Positions 23,466 to 31,123 of a stretch of DNA of 31,328 nt are shown piece by piece. The first letter of the stretch is position 1. Each line of letters starts with the position of its first letter. Source of the DNA: DRQF01 sp964559135 (GTDB lineage: Bacteria > Planctomycetota > GCA-002687715 > DRQF01); the NCBI GenBank assembly GCA_964559135.1, contig CAZLGG010000042.1, forward strand, positions 1 through 31,328, in the 5' to 3' direction. Under the pieces are notes generated by a model. That model had not been told where the DNA came from. It searched no databases and was given only the letters and a program-made list of their open reading frames with translations. The translations under genes were made by a program, and so were the position numbers.

Positions 23466-24420
23466 GGATTCTTCGAAGCCCCCTCACCTTCCCGTCGACG
23501 GCGCCCGGGACGGCATGGCCCCCCACGTCTCCAACGATGCGTTTCTCTTCTTCGACGGCATCCTCGAGGGACCTCGGGGTGATGCGGAGACACTGCATGA
23601 GGCCGTGCGGCGCTTGAATGCCGTGGGGTTGGTCGAGGCCCAGTTGGACATCTCCGGAGGGCGTTTCACACTCCTTCTGGACGACCAACCCCGCCCCGTC
23701 GAGAACGCCGAAGAGGCCCGCGAAGAGGCTTTCCTGGCAGCGCTTCAGGAGTTGCTCGACGGTCTGCCGGATCGAGGCGTCGTCGAATCCACGCTCCGGT
23801 GCACCGCGATCGACGGCGCTCGGGTGCGGGAGGTGCTTTTTGCCGTCGAGGGGCGGAAGCTCAATCCGCTCGCACGCACCCGCGCCGCCAATGCCGAGGA
23901 TCTTCGCAGAATACCGCGGCCACTTCCCGACAGTGCGAGTCTGAAGGGCCTCCCGCTTGGGAAGGCCTTCGCCGTGGTGGCGCTCCTGCTCGTAGCCGCC
24001 GGGTTTTCCGCATGGCGCAGCGGTTGGGTCGAACGGCTGCTCGCCCCCGCGGACGAGGAGCTGAGTCGGGATGCGGGCGACTTCGAGGGGCTCTTGGCGC
24101 TCGAGGTGGATCGCGTCTGGGGCAACTATGAGGTGACCCTCACGCGAGGCCCGACCTATCCGGTCGATGCCGACGCGGCCCGAGCGCTCGAGCGGGGGCG
24201 AAACGACCTCGCGGCTCGTGCGGCCGTGCGTGCCGTGGCGGACGGGGGGCGGATCTACGTGCAGTTGGTGGATGGGGACGGTGAGGTCCTCGCGGAGGAG
24301 CCGGTTGCCTTGGCGGCGCTTCTTGCCGATCCCGAGGGCAAGATCGAAGCGAGACTCCCTGGACGGATAGGCGTTCGATCCGCCCGCCTTTCCCTCACGT
24401 CCGGCCTCGAGGACCGATGA
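23458..24420 (+). CDS. Single-span membrane protein of unknown function
   Basis: 320 aa. ATG 23458 is chosen because GGAGG lies 6 nt upstream and it overlaps the previous gene by 8 bp; an ATG nine codons earlier has less support. Residues 1-167 are a soluble acidic alpha/beta region with SNDAFLFFDG near the start, residues 168-186 one TM helix, and residues 190-320 a second soluble domain. No family or catalytic motif recognised. Its stop overlaps the CPBP protease gene by 4 bp, so it is part of a translationally coupled three-gene operon. Confidence 0.8.
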   Translation: MPEDSSKPPHLPVDGARDGMAPHVSNDAFLFFDGILEGPRGDAETLHEAVRRLNAVGLVEAQLDISGGRFTLLLDDQPRPVENAEEAREEAFLAALQELLDGLPDRGVVESTLRCTAIDGARVREVLFAVEGRKLNPLARTRAANAEDLRRIPRPLPDSASLKGLPLGKAFAVVALLLVAAGFSAWRSGWVERLLAPADEELSRDAGDFEGLLALEVDRVWGNYEVTLTRGPTYPVDADAARALERGRNDLAARAAVRAVADGGRIYVQLVDGDGEVLAEEPVALAALLADPEGKIEARLPGRIGVRSARLSLTSGLEDR

Positions 24421-25373
24421 CGAGGTCGGACGAAGAAGGAGGCTCTCCGGCACGGCGGTTCTGGCCGGAGGCTCACCCGCCGGACCCCGATGACGCGATC
24501 GATCTGGTCTGCTCGGAGTGCGGAACCCCCTGGAGCATTCATCACGACATGGGGGGATTCCGGATGCGCTGTCTCTGCGGCGCATGGATCGTCGTCCCCA
24601 CCTCGGAGAAGGATAGTCACGATGGGGTGGCGGGGTGGCTCGAGTCCGCGGACAGTGACGGCGGGGCGTCCGGAGCCAAGACGGCGACGTTGCGCACTCG
24701 GGCGCAGAGAGACGAACCGGAATTCTCGGACCTACGTCACGCGCCGCTTTCGGTGCGCAAGCGATATGCGAATCGAAGTCTTCTCGTCCTCGGGTTCGTC
24801 CTCGGCGCGTTTTACATTCCGGCGATTCTCGTGCAGCTCTGGGCGCCGCCGTCGAAGCAGGTCTCTTGGATGCCCGTCGCGTCCGTCCTCTCCGGCCTGT
24901 CCGTGGTCACCCTCGGTCTCTTGGTCGGTGACGCGGCGTTTCGCGCCCTCCGTCGATCCGCGCTGCGCTACTTCATCGAGGCTGCCATCGTCGGCGCCCT
25001 GTTCGTCATCGCCGCCCACTTCTACGTCGGTCTCATCGCCGGGGATGGGCCGGAACCCCTCAATCCCGTCATCGAGAATCTTGGCTGGTACGGTGCACTT
25101 TTCGTCATCGCTTTGTGCCCGGCGGTTTTCGAAGAGATCGCTTTTCGCGGTATCGTCCAGAATCGTTGCACGAGCTATTTCGGGACCGATCTCGGGATCA
25201 TGGTGACCGCCGTGGCCTTTGGGTTGGCCCATGGGCTGGGGCTTGGACTCCCGCTGCAGATGGGAGCCGGCTTTTATCTCGGGTATCTCAGGGCTCGCTC
25301 GGGGAGCCTGATTCCGGGGATGTTGATGCACTTCATCTACAACGGAAGCCTGGTCTTGCTCGCGGCCCGGTGA
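24417..25373 (+). CDS. CPBP-family intramembrane protease with N-terminal zinc ribbon
   Basis: 318 aa. Residues 32-54 hold a zinc-ribbon-like set, CSEC (32/35) and CLC (52/54), then a variable linker to about 115. The membrane part (about 118-318) has 6-7 hydrophobic helices with the CPBP/Abi (Rce1-like) motifs: FEEIAFRG (E239, E240, R244), AFGLAHG (H272) and HFIYN (H305, N309). Members cleave or modify membrane-bound substrates; substrates here are unknown. An attached zinc ribbon is unusual and may recruit a substrate or partner. ATGA overlap with the preceding gene. Confidence 0.9.
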   Translation: MTRSDEEGGSPARRFWPEAHPPDPDDAIDLVCSECGTPWSIHHDMGGFRMRCLCGAWIVVPTSEKDSHDGVAGWLESADSDGGASGAKTATLRTRAQRDEPEFSDLRHAPLSVRKRYANRSLLVLGFVLGAFYIPAILVQLWAPPSKQVSWMPVASVLSGLSVVTLGLLVGDAAFRALRRSALRYFIEAAIVGALFVIAAHFYVGLIAGDGPEPLNPVIENLGWYGALFVIALCPAVFEEIAFRGIVQNRCTSYFGTDLGIMVTAVAFGLAHGLGLGLPLQMGAGFYLGYLRARSGSLIPGMLMHFIYNGSLVLLAAR

Positions 25374-25381
25374 GGAGTCGA

Positions 25382-25487
25382 AAACCCCGGACATGGGGCC
25401 GGATTTCCGCCCCCCTTTTGATCCGGGGCGGGGTTTGTCACCGTGGGCCCCCGGACACCGGCGCCGGGTGCCCCGATCCGGGGCCGG
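25382..25487 (+). other. GC-rich structured leader/terminator region before rpsU
   Basis: AAACCCCG (25382-25389) pairs with CGGGGTTT (25429-25436), and inside it CCGGAT (25399-25404) pairs with ATCCGG (25421-25426). GATCCGGGGC occurs twice, near 25420 and 25475, the second followed by CGGCC. The structure could end the CPBP operon, or be an untranslated leader regulating rpsU; no U-tract follows, so I cannot choose. Confidence 0.4.
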
Positions 25488-25512
25488 CCATTTGGACAAG
25501 GAGATCTGCAAC

Positions 25513-25719
25513 TTGGCTATCCGCATTCAGTTGCGCGAAAACGAGCCCATCGACAAGGCTCTTCGCAAGCTCAAACGACTTTGCGCCAATGAGGGCGTTT
25601 ATAGCGGTTTCAAGGCTCGGCGTTTCTATGAGAAGCCCAGCGAGCGCCGTCGCCGTAAGGCCAAGGAACGGATGAAGGTCATCCGGATCGCCCAGCGTTT
25701 GCGTAGCCAGATGCACTGA
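25513..25719 (+). CDS. rpsU: 30S ribosomal protein S21
   Basis: 68 aa, basic, typical S21: AIRIQLRENEPIDKALRKLK at the start, then RRFYEKPSERRRRK and KVIRIAQR. The start is TTG at 25513, preceded by AAGGAG with a 9-nt gap; no ATG or GTG fits, since earlier codons are not S21-like. A TTG start on a ribosomal protein gene implies weakened translation or autoregulation. S21 helps the small subunit during initiation. Confidence 0.95.
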   Translation: MAIRIQLRENEPIDKALRKLKRLCANEGVYSGFKARRFYEKPSERRRRKAKERMKVIRIAQRLRSQMH

Positions 25720-25754
25720 ATCGATCGAGTCCGGCTCCCGAGGGTCTCTGCGGC

Positions 25755-27251
25755 TTAGAGCACGACCTTGGCGAGCCGCGATGCCTGGAAGACGCCGTCC
25801 CGGTCGATCCACCAGGCGGCTCCCACCACGAGATTACTGAGCATGACCGGGAGGATCACGTAAGTGACGCCCTCGCTGGGAAAGCTCCCTTCCAACTGCA
25901 TCGCTACCGGGATTTCCGGGTCGAGTCTTTCGAACCCGGGATAATCGAAGTTCGAGAAAGACACAGGCTGCACAAAACCCTGCCCTGAGCCGATGAACAG
26001 ATGGAGGTGGGCCAGATCCTCCTCCGTCTTCGCGATGCCGATCTGCAGGAATCCCGCCGAAACCCGCGCCATGGCGATGGGCTCCGTGGAAAACGACGCC
26101 ACCGCGTACTCGATGGGTTGGACCACGCCCGAACTGGTCGTGATGGTCTCGAGAGCGATGTTCGGGGCCAGCAGCGCGTTGTAAAGATTCTCGTCGTCGT
26201 CGGCGCCTCCCCCCAACTCGGCTCTGAAGCAGGTCGTCACGAAACGGCGAGCCCAGGCGAATTGGTCCGTGCTCGATAAGGTCCCGAAGCTGGGGAGACC
26301 GCAGAAGTTCAGCTGGATGCCGTTGAAGGTGGCGTCCGTGGCTGCAAAGTGTCCCATGCCGCCGACCTCGATGTAGAGGCTTCGCCGAGGTCGCCCCGTT
26401 CCCGCGGGTCCGCGGTCGAACCACCACCGTACGCCTTCGGGAGGGGAGAAGGGGTCTGCGCCTCCCGCGAGGAAAAAGATGTTGCCCTTGAAGTTCTCGG
26501 CAAGACCTTGGGCCGCCTGCGCGCCTCCCACCAGCCCGGCGGGGGGCTGGGTACACCCGGACCCGATGACGGGGACGGCCGGCTGGCCATTCACGGAGTC
26601 CACGTACGGCATGAGGCAGACCAGAGTCTCGACGCGATCGTCGAGGGCGCTCAGGTAGACATTGGCGGTGGCTCCCATGGAGTGTCCCAAGGCTCCCCAG
26701 CGGGCATCCTGCGACGTGTCGATATGCCCCGAGAGAAGGAAGTTGGGGAATTGACTCGCAAGATTGGCAATGTGGTGAAGGAGAGCATAGCTGTCGAGGG
26801 CCTGTGTCGCGGGATTGATGGCATCGAAGTCGGGAAGTCCCGAGGGTGCGATCGGAAGATAGACGGGAGCCACCACCACGAAGCCCCAGCTCGCCAGGGT
26901 GGCAAGAACATTGCAGTAATCCTGGGGGATGGCTGCCCAGCCGTGCTGAAAGGCGATCATTGGGAACACACCAGGAGCTGGCGGGGCCGAGACGTTGTTC
27001 ACCTGATTGAAAGGCAATTGGCTCGCGGATGCGGGCCCGGCCACGGCGGGATAGAACACGAATCCCAGGACCGCGGGCGATCCGACGGCGCCGGCCATGG
27101 CGGGGGGAAGGGTCGCCGGCGCTTCCGGGCTCAGATCGACGAGCCCCAGACTGCTCACAGGGTAGGGGCCGAATTCGACGTTTTGGGCTGGGGCCAAAGC
27201 GGCCAGGACGAGCAACAGGCACAAGGTCAGGGAATGCGTCGAATTCGGCAT
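25755..27251 (-). CDS. Secreted alpha/beta hydrolase (dienelactone-hydrolase/lipase-like)
   Basis: 498 aa with a signal peptide (about residues 6-22, cleavage at APAQ). The catalytic set is visible: nucleophile Ser191 in GHSMGA, Asp266 in GGADPF, His301 in GGMGHFAA; the oxyanion segment is FQHGW (101-105). This matches exported esterase/lipase-type hydrolases of the chlorophyllase or PETase-like group. Residues about 345-498 form an extra C-terminal beta-rich domain I do not recognise, ending with WWIDRDGVFQ. The start has AGGA 11 nt upstream. It is divergent from the HDOD gene. Substrate unknown. Confidence 0.85.
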   Translation of the reverse strand: MPNSTHSLTLCLLLVLAALAPAQNVEFGPYPVSSLGLVDLSPEAPATLPPAMAGAVGSPAVLGFVFYPAVAGPASASQLPFNQVNNVSAPPAPGVFPMIAFQHGWAAIPQDYCNVLATLASWGFVVVAPVYLPIAPSGLPDFDAINPATQALDSYALLHHIANLASQFPNFLLSGHIDTSQDARWGALGHSMGATANVYLSALDDRVETLVCLMPYVDSVNGQPAVPVIGSGCTQPPAGLVGGAQAAQGLAENFKGNIFFLAGGADPFSPPEGVRWWFDRGPAGTGRPRRSLYIEVGGMGHFAATDATFNGIQLNFCGLPSFGTLSSTDQFAWARRFVTTCFRAELGGGADDDENLYNALLAPNIALETITTSSGVVQPIEYAVASFSTEPIAMARVSAGFLQIGIAKTEEDLAHLHLFIGSGQGFVQPVSFSNFDYPGFERLDPEIPVAMQLEGSFPSEGVTYVILPVMLSNLVVGAAWWIDRDGVFQASRLAKVVL

Positions 27252-27491
27252 GGGACGGGAGATCCTCGATGGTCCGGCAAGGTGCGGATTCTATCACAAG
27301 TCGGTATCGGATCGGATCCCGGAAAAACCTCCCGAACCCTCGAAACCCGGAGTCAGGAGCTTCGGAACCCTATTCTTGGATTTCCTTCATTCGACTGAAA
27401 ACTATCGGTTTCCACTTATTCCGTGGGCAAGGTCGTCCGATACAGGCCGAGGAGAGAAACGAAACGACCACTGGATGGAGCTCGATTTGTC

Positions 27492-28427
27492 TTGAACGGT
27501 ACAGTCCCCCCGCCCTTCGACCCCCGGTGTTTCCATCGGCGCATCGAAGTCTACGCCCTCCCGCCGGCCGCCGCGGAAGTCATCCGTCTCACCCAATGCA
27601 GCGACGTCGACGCCGATGACGTGGCCGCCGCCGTGGAGAAAGATCCCGGTCTCGCTCTCCGCTTGGTTCAGATGAGCAACTGTTCGCTGTTCGCCCGCCT
27701 GGAGCAGATCTGCTCCGTGGGCGAGGCCGTGAGATTCCTCGGCTTCCGTGCCGTGCGCCTCGCGGCGGTGAGTCTGCTCCTCGAGGCCTTGAGGGACGAC
27801 GACGATGGAAATCCGCGCCAAGAGGCCTATTGGCGCCACACTCTTGCGACCTCGGTGGCGGCGCGCCACCTTGCGCGGGCCAAGCGCATCTGGCATCCGG
27901 ACGAGGCCTTCTTGGCGGCTCTCCTCATGGACATCGCGGTGCCCGTGATCCTGAAGATGGATGTGCCCTGCTACGAGCGGATGTTGGGGCCGGATCGGGG
28001 GCATCCCGACCCTCTCGAGGAGGGGGAGTGTCTCGGAGCCCATCACGGGGATCTGGCCGCCGACTGTCTGGAGAAGTGGGGGATCCCGGATCATGTGGTC
28101 GCTGCTGTTCGCGGCCACCACTTCCCAGAAACCGTGGTGACGCCCCCCGAGGCCCGTCCTTACGCTGTCCTGTTGGAAATGGCGCACGGCCTGGCCGACT
28201 GCGTTTGCCGCGGGGACGCGGGGGTGAGTGAGATGGCGGCGCGGCTCGGTCAGTTCTGGTGTGGAGAGTTGGGCTTTTCTCCTGAGGATTTGGGGCCGTT
28301 CCTGGACCATCTCATCGAGGAAGTCGCCGCAGCCTCCGCGGTCTTCGAGTTGGATATCGAGCTGCCACCGGACTGGGCGGCGCTCGCCGCTTACGACTTT
28401 CCGCCTCCCAGCGTCGCATCCACATAG
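27492..28427 (+). CDS. HDOD-domain protein
   Basis: 311 aa from a TTG at 27492 with GGAG 11 nt upstream; a GTG at 27423 would add 23 residues that are not protein-like and lacks an SD. The HDOD domain, a degenerate HD-type signalling module, fills about residues 15-215: RIEVYALPPAAAEVIRL, IAAAVEKDPGLALRLV-type helix, SVGEAVRFLGFRAVRLAAV, GHH. No partner domain (GGDEF, EAL, receiver) is attached. Such proteins act in stress or second-messenger signalling. Its 3' end overlaps the convergent gene by 37 bp. Confidence 0.82.
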   Translation: MNGTVPPPFDPRCFHRRIEVYALPPAAAEVIRLTQCSDVDADDVAAAVEKDPGLALRLVQMSNCSLFARLEQICSVGEAVRFLGFRAVRLAAVSLLLEALRDDDDGNPRQEAYWRHTLATSVAARHLARAKRIWHPDEAFLAALLMDIAVPVILKMDVPCYERMLGPDRGHPDPLEEGECLGAHHGDLAADCLEKWGIPDHVVAAVRGHHFPETVVTPPEARPYAVLLEMAHGLADCVCRGDAGVSEMAARLGQFWCGELGFSPEDLGPFLDHLIEEVAAASAVFELDIELPPDWAALAAYDFPPPSVAST

Positions 28428-29152
28428 CGACGGATGCGGCGAAGCGCTTCCGGGTCGCACCACTGACTCATGATGACGTCATCGACTTCCGCCGTTGCGC
28501 GACGCCAGCGGTCGAGCGTCGGCCGCCGAAGCGCCCATTTTGTGAGGGCGTGCGCGGCGGGAGGGAGGTCGGCCAGACCGCCCAAGACCTCGAGCGCGCG
28601 GCTTTCGAGGTCTTCCGCCGGGACCACTTCGTGGATGAGGCCGAGTTCGCGGGCACCCTCGGGATCAGCGAGGAGGCCGTCGCCGATCACTTCACCGAGG
28701 ACCTCCGGCCGCAGCGAGAAGCGCAGCATTTCCAGGGCGATGAGGGGGAAGGGCACCCCGACCTTGAGCTCGGGAACCCCCACCTTGCCTCGCCCGGCGG
28801 CCATGATGCGACGATCCGCGCTCAGGGCGACGAGACAGCCACCGGCGATGGCGTGACCGCCGACGGCCGCGACCACCGGTTTCTCGAGCGCGAAAAGACG
28901 AACGAGTGTCTTGGTGAGAGCGGGCAGGAAAGCACGGATGTAGGGCTCTCCCTCGTCGAGGATGCGAAGGAGGTCGACGCCCGCGGAGAAGGCCTTTCCT
29001 TCGGCGCGGAGAAGCAGCCCGTGCACGGCGGGATCTTCCGCCTCTTCGACCGCGGTCGTGAGCGCGGCACAGAGCTCCAGATCGAGGGCGTTCACGGGTC
29101 CATGAGCCAGGGTGACGACTCTCAGTGCGCCGCGGTCTTCGATGTGAATCAT
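28391..29152 (-). CDS. Enoyl-CoA hydratase/isomerase family protein
   Basis: 253-aa crotonase-fold protein; AAGGAG precedes ATG 29152 by 8 nt. The CoA/oxyanion segments are GKAFSAGVDL (52-61) and GGHAIAGGC (98-106). Of the two catalytic glutamates of rat hydratase, only the later one is kept (Glu128 in PEL); the position of the other is Leu107. One Glu is the pattern of delta3-delta2 enoyl-CoA isomerases, so isomerase activity is more likely than hydration. It converges on and overlaps the HDOD gene by 37 bp; no other beta-oxidation gene is adjacent. Confidence 0.9.
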   Translation of the reverse strand: MIHIEDRGALRVVTLAHGPVNALDLELCAALTTAVEEAEDPAVHGLLLRAEGKAFSAGVDLLRILDEGEPYIRAFLPALTKTLVRLFALEKPVVAAVGGHAIAGGCLVALSADRRIMAAGRGKVGVPELKVGVPFPLIALEMLRFSLRPEVLGEVIGDGLLADPEGARELGLIHEVVPAEDLESRALEVLGGLADLPPAAHALTKWALRRPTLDRWRRATAEVDDVIMSQWCDPEALRRIRRYVDATLGGGKS

Positions 29153-29277
29153 GCTCTCAGCTCCTTGGAAGGATGTCGTTGGCGCCCGTCGCACCGAAAA
29201 GACGTGGTGGATTCTACGCGCCATGTCTCACGGGCCGAAGGCCGGATTCGGTCCCCAGCCAAGACTATTCTTTGGGC

Positions 29278-30174
29278 ATGTCCCGGCCCCTTTTGCCCAA
29301 GACCGTCGAGAGCCTCTCCGTGCCGCCGCTGAAGATCCAGGGGATCAAAACCCGGCTCGTACGGTTCATTCTGGGCTCGATTCGCTGGGACGGTCAGGGC
29401 CGGTGGGTGGAGCCCTTTCTCGGTTCCGGCGTCGTGGTCTTCAACCTTCTGCCTCGAAGAGCTCTCCTTGGCGACCGTAATCCCCACATCATTCGGTTTT
29501 ACGCCGATCTCCAAGACGGCCTCTTCGCGGAAGGTGACGTGCGCGGGCATCTGGAGCACGAGGGTGCGCGCCTCGCGCGCCGAGGCGCCGACCACTACTA
29601 CACCGTTCGAGAACGATTCAACGCATCTCACGATCCGCTGGACTTCCTTTTTCTGAATCGCTCCTGCTTCAACGGCATGATGCGCTTCAATCGCTCAGGA
29701 GGGTTCAACGTTCCCTTCTGCCGAAAGCCGGAACGCTTCTCCAAGGCCTACGTCTCGAAGATCGTCAATCAGGTGGGAGCTGTCCGACGCGCCATGGAGG
29801 GCAGGGACTGGGAGTTTCGATCTTGCGACTGGACCGAGACCGTGTCGGATTTGAGGCCCCGGGACTTCCTCTACCTGGATCCTCCCTATTTCGGCCGCCA
29901 TGCCGACTACTTCAATCAGTGGGACGAGGAGGACGCGGCTCGGCTCGCGGACCGCGCCCGCGGTCTCTCCTGCGGCGTGGCTCTTTCCATGTGGAAGTCG
30001 AACCGCTTCCGTGTCAACGAGCACCTCGAGGCGGTCTGGAGTTTTCTCGAAGAGCGAACGACCGAGCACTTCTATCACCTGGGCTCGAATCTCGACCTGC
30101 GCCACGCCATGGTCGAAGCCCTCCGCATCTCTCCCCACTTCGCCGGCGAGGCAGTGCCCATGCCCCGCACGTGA
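29278..30174 (+). CDS. Orphan D12-class DNA adenine methylase
   Basis: 298 aa. Motif order is that of Dam/DpnM-type N6-adenine methylases: IQGIKTRL (20-27, SAM-site start), EPFLGSGVV (45-53, FxGxG motif I), target-recognition region with FLNRSCFNGMMRFNRSGGFN (124-143), and DPPYF (201-205, motif IV). It belongs to a distinct branch where GGKSxL is replaced by GIKTxL. No restriction endonuclease gene is adjacent, so it appears to be a solitary methylase. The ATG at 29278 lacks a clear SD; upstream ATGs overlap the divergent gene. Confidence 0.9.
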   Translation: MSRPLLPKTVESLSVPPLKIQGIKTRLVRFILGSIRWDGQGRWVEPFLGSGVVVFNLLPRRALLGDRNPHIIRFYADLQDGLFAEGDVRGHLEHEGARLARRGADHYYTVRERFNASHDPLDFLFLNRSCFNGMMRFNRSGGFNVPFCRKPERFSKAYVSKIVNQVGAVRRAMEGRDWEFRSCDWTETVSDLRPRDFLYLDPPYFGRHADYFNQWDEEDAARLADRARGLSCGVALSMWKSNRFRVNEHLEAVWSFLEERTTEHFYHLGSNLDLRHAMVEALRISPHFAGEAVPMPRT

Positions 30175-30600
30175 CGTCCGCCGCCCTTGGAGTCGGGACG
30201 TCCTCGTCCCGCCCGTGTCACGGCCGACGAGGAAGCGTTCGGAGCCTCTTCGACGTTCAGTTTTTTCTCTCACGGAGGCACGAAGCCACGGAGAAGAAGG
30301 TGGCAGAGCGTGACCTGCTCGCCGGATGCATCTCCGTGCCTCTGCGTCTCTGTGAGATGTCCATTCTCTGAGTTCCGGAAAGTCTGGGGGGGTAAATTCC
30401 GGAACGCCTGACATTTTGACGATCCCGGGTGGCGCGATTGGAAATCAAGAGCCAAAGGGCTCGACCGAAGAGCGAAGCGGAACGTCACTCTCCCCAGGGT
30501 CCACTCGGCCCGATGCAATGCATCAACGACCCTGACATAGGGAGGTGAGCTGACGCGGGGTTGTCTGCCGGAAATCGTCCCGATCGGATACACTACGATC
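30175..30600. other. Non-coding stretch with repeat and small palindrome
   Basis: 426 bp without a supportable gene. It holds the palindromic repeat at 30268-30357 and a short palindrome GATGCA-A-TGCATC at 30512-30524, about 77 bp before the DUF4160 ATG, which could be an operator for the following gene pair. TACACT at 30589-30594 lies close to that ATG but no good -35 matches. GC is lower from about 30380 onward. Confidence 0.55.
30268..30357. repeat. Palindromic copy of the 'cacggaggcac' repeat (copy C)
   Basis: The arm 30268-30294 (TCTCACGGAGGCAC...) and the arm 30331-30357 (...TCTGTGAGA) are inverted copies matching at 21 of 27 positions around a 36-nt spacer. Each arm resembles the core of copies A and B. 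It could fold into a long hairpin. It follows the methylase gene by 93 bp. Confidence 0.75.
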
Positions 30601-30837
30601 ATGCCAACGGTACTGCGGAGTGGACCGTATCGATTCTTCTTCTTCTTGGGTGATCGACAGGAACCGCCGCACGTGCATGTGGAGCAGGAACGGAATCGGG
30701 CGAAGTTCTGGCTTGATCCGGTTCGGCTCCAAGAGAGCGGTGGGTTTCGTAGCCCCTAGATCCGTGGGATCGAGGGTCTGGTCAGAGAGCACCAGGTGTT
30801 GCTGTTGAGGAGATGGCATGAGTTCTTCGGTTCCTGA
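30601..30837 (+). pseudogene. DUF4160 protein interrupted by an amber codon
   Basis: The start matches DUF4160 closely: PTVLRSGPYRFFFF, EPPHVHVEQE, AKFWLDPVRLQESGGF. After 52 codons an in-frame TAG (30757-30759) stops translation, yet the frame goes on in family-like sequence (IRGIEGLVREHQ, RRWHEFFG) to a TGA at 30835-30837. The TAG falls where the family usually has Glu/Asp, so a single GAG-to-TAG change explains it. It could be a truncated 52-aa protein, a pseudogene or amber readthrough. The gene overlaps the DUF2442 gene by 20 bp, the usual arrangement of this pair. Confidence 0.8.
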
Positions 30838-31123
30838 GGTGAAAGAAGCTTTGGCTGAAAATGTCACAGCCACTGATGATGCGCTCGTCGTGGAGCTCGT
30901 CGACGGGCGTACAGTGAGCGTTCCGCTGGCTTGGTACCCTCGCCTTCTGCACGGATCGTCTGAGGAACGGGCCAACTGGCGCCTTGTGGGGCGTGGCGAG
31001 GGTGTTCACTGGCCGGATCTCGATGAGGATATCTCGGTCGCCGGTCTGCTTGCTGGCCGAGGTTCAGGCGAGACATCAGACTCTCTGCGGGCGTGGCTGG
31101 AGAGCCGTAAGGACGTCGACTAG
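30818..31123 (+). CDS. DUF2442 protein, partner of DUF4160
   Basis: 101 aa; AGGAGA precedes the ATG by about 6 nt. The core (ALVVELVDGRTVSVPL, WRLVGRGEGVHWPDLDEDISVAGLL) is typical DUF2442, the small DNA-binding-like family often encoded next to DUF4160 and proposed to form a toxin-antitoxin-like module. It starts within the end of the DUF4160 frame. It is intact although its partner carries a stop codon. Confidence 0.9.
   Translation: MSSSVPEVKEALAENVTATDDALVVELVDGRTVSVPLAWYPRLLHGSSEERANWRLVGRGEGVHWPDLDEDISVAGLLAGRGSGETSDSLRAWLESRKDVD

Noticed and set aside
30268..30357. CRISPR-like repeat pair
   Set aside because: The two arms are inverted, not direct, and there is only one spacer; they match the dispersed repeat family instead.
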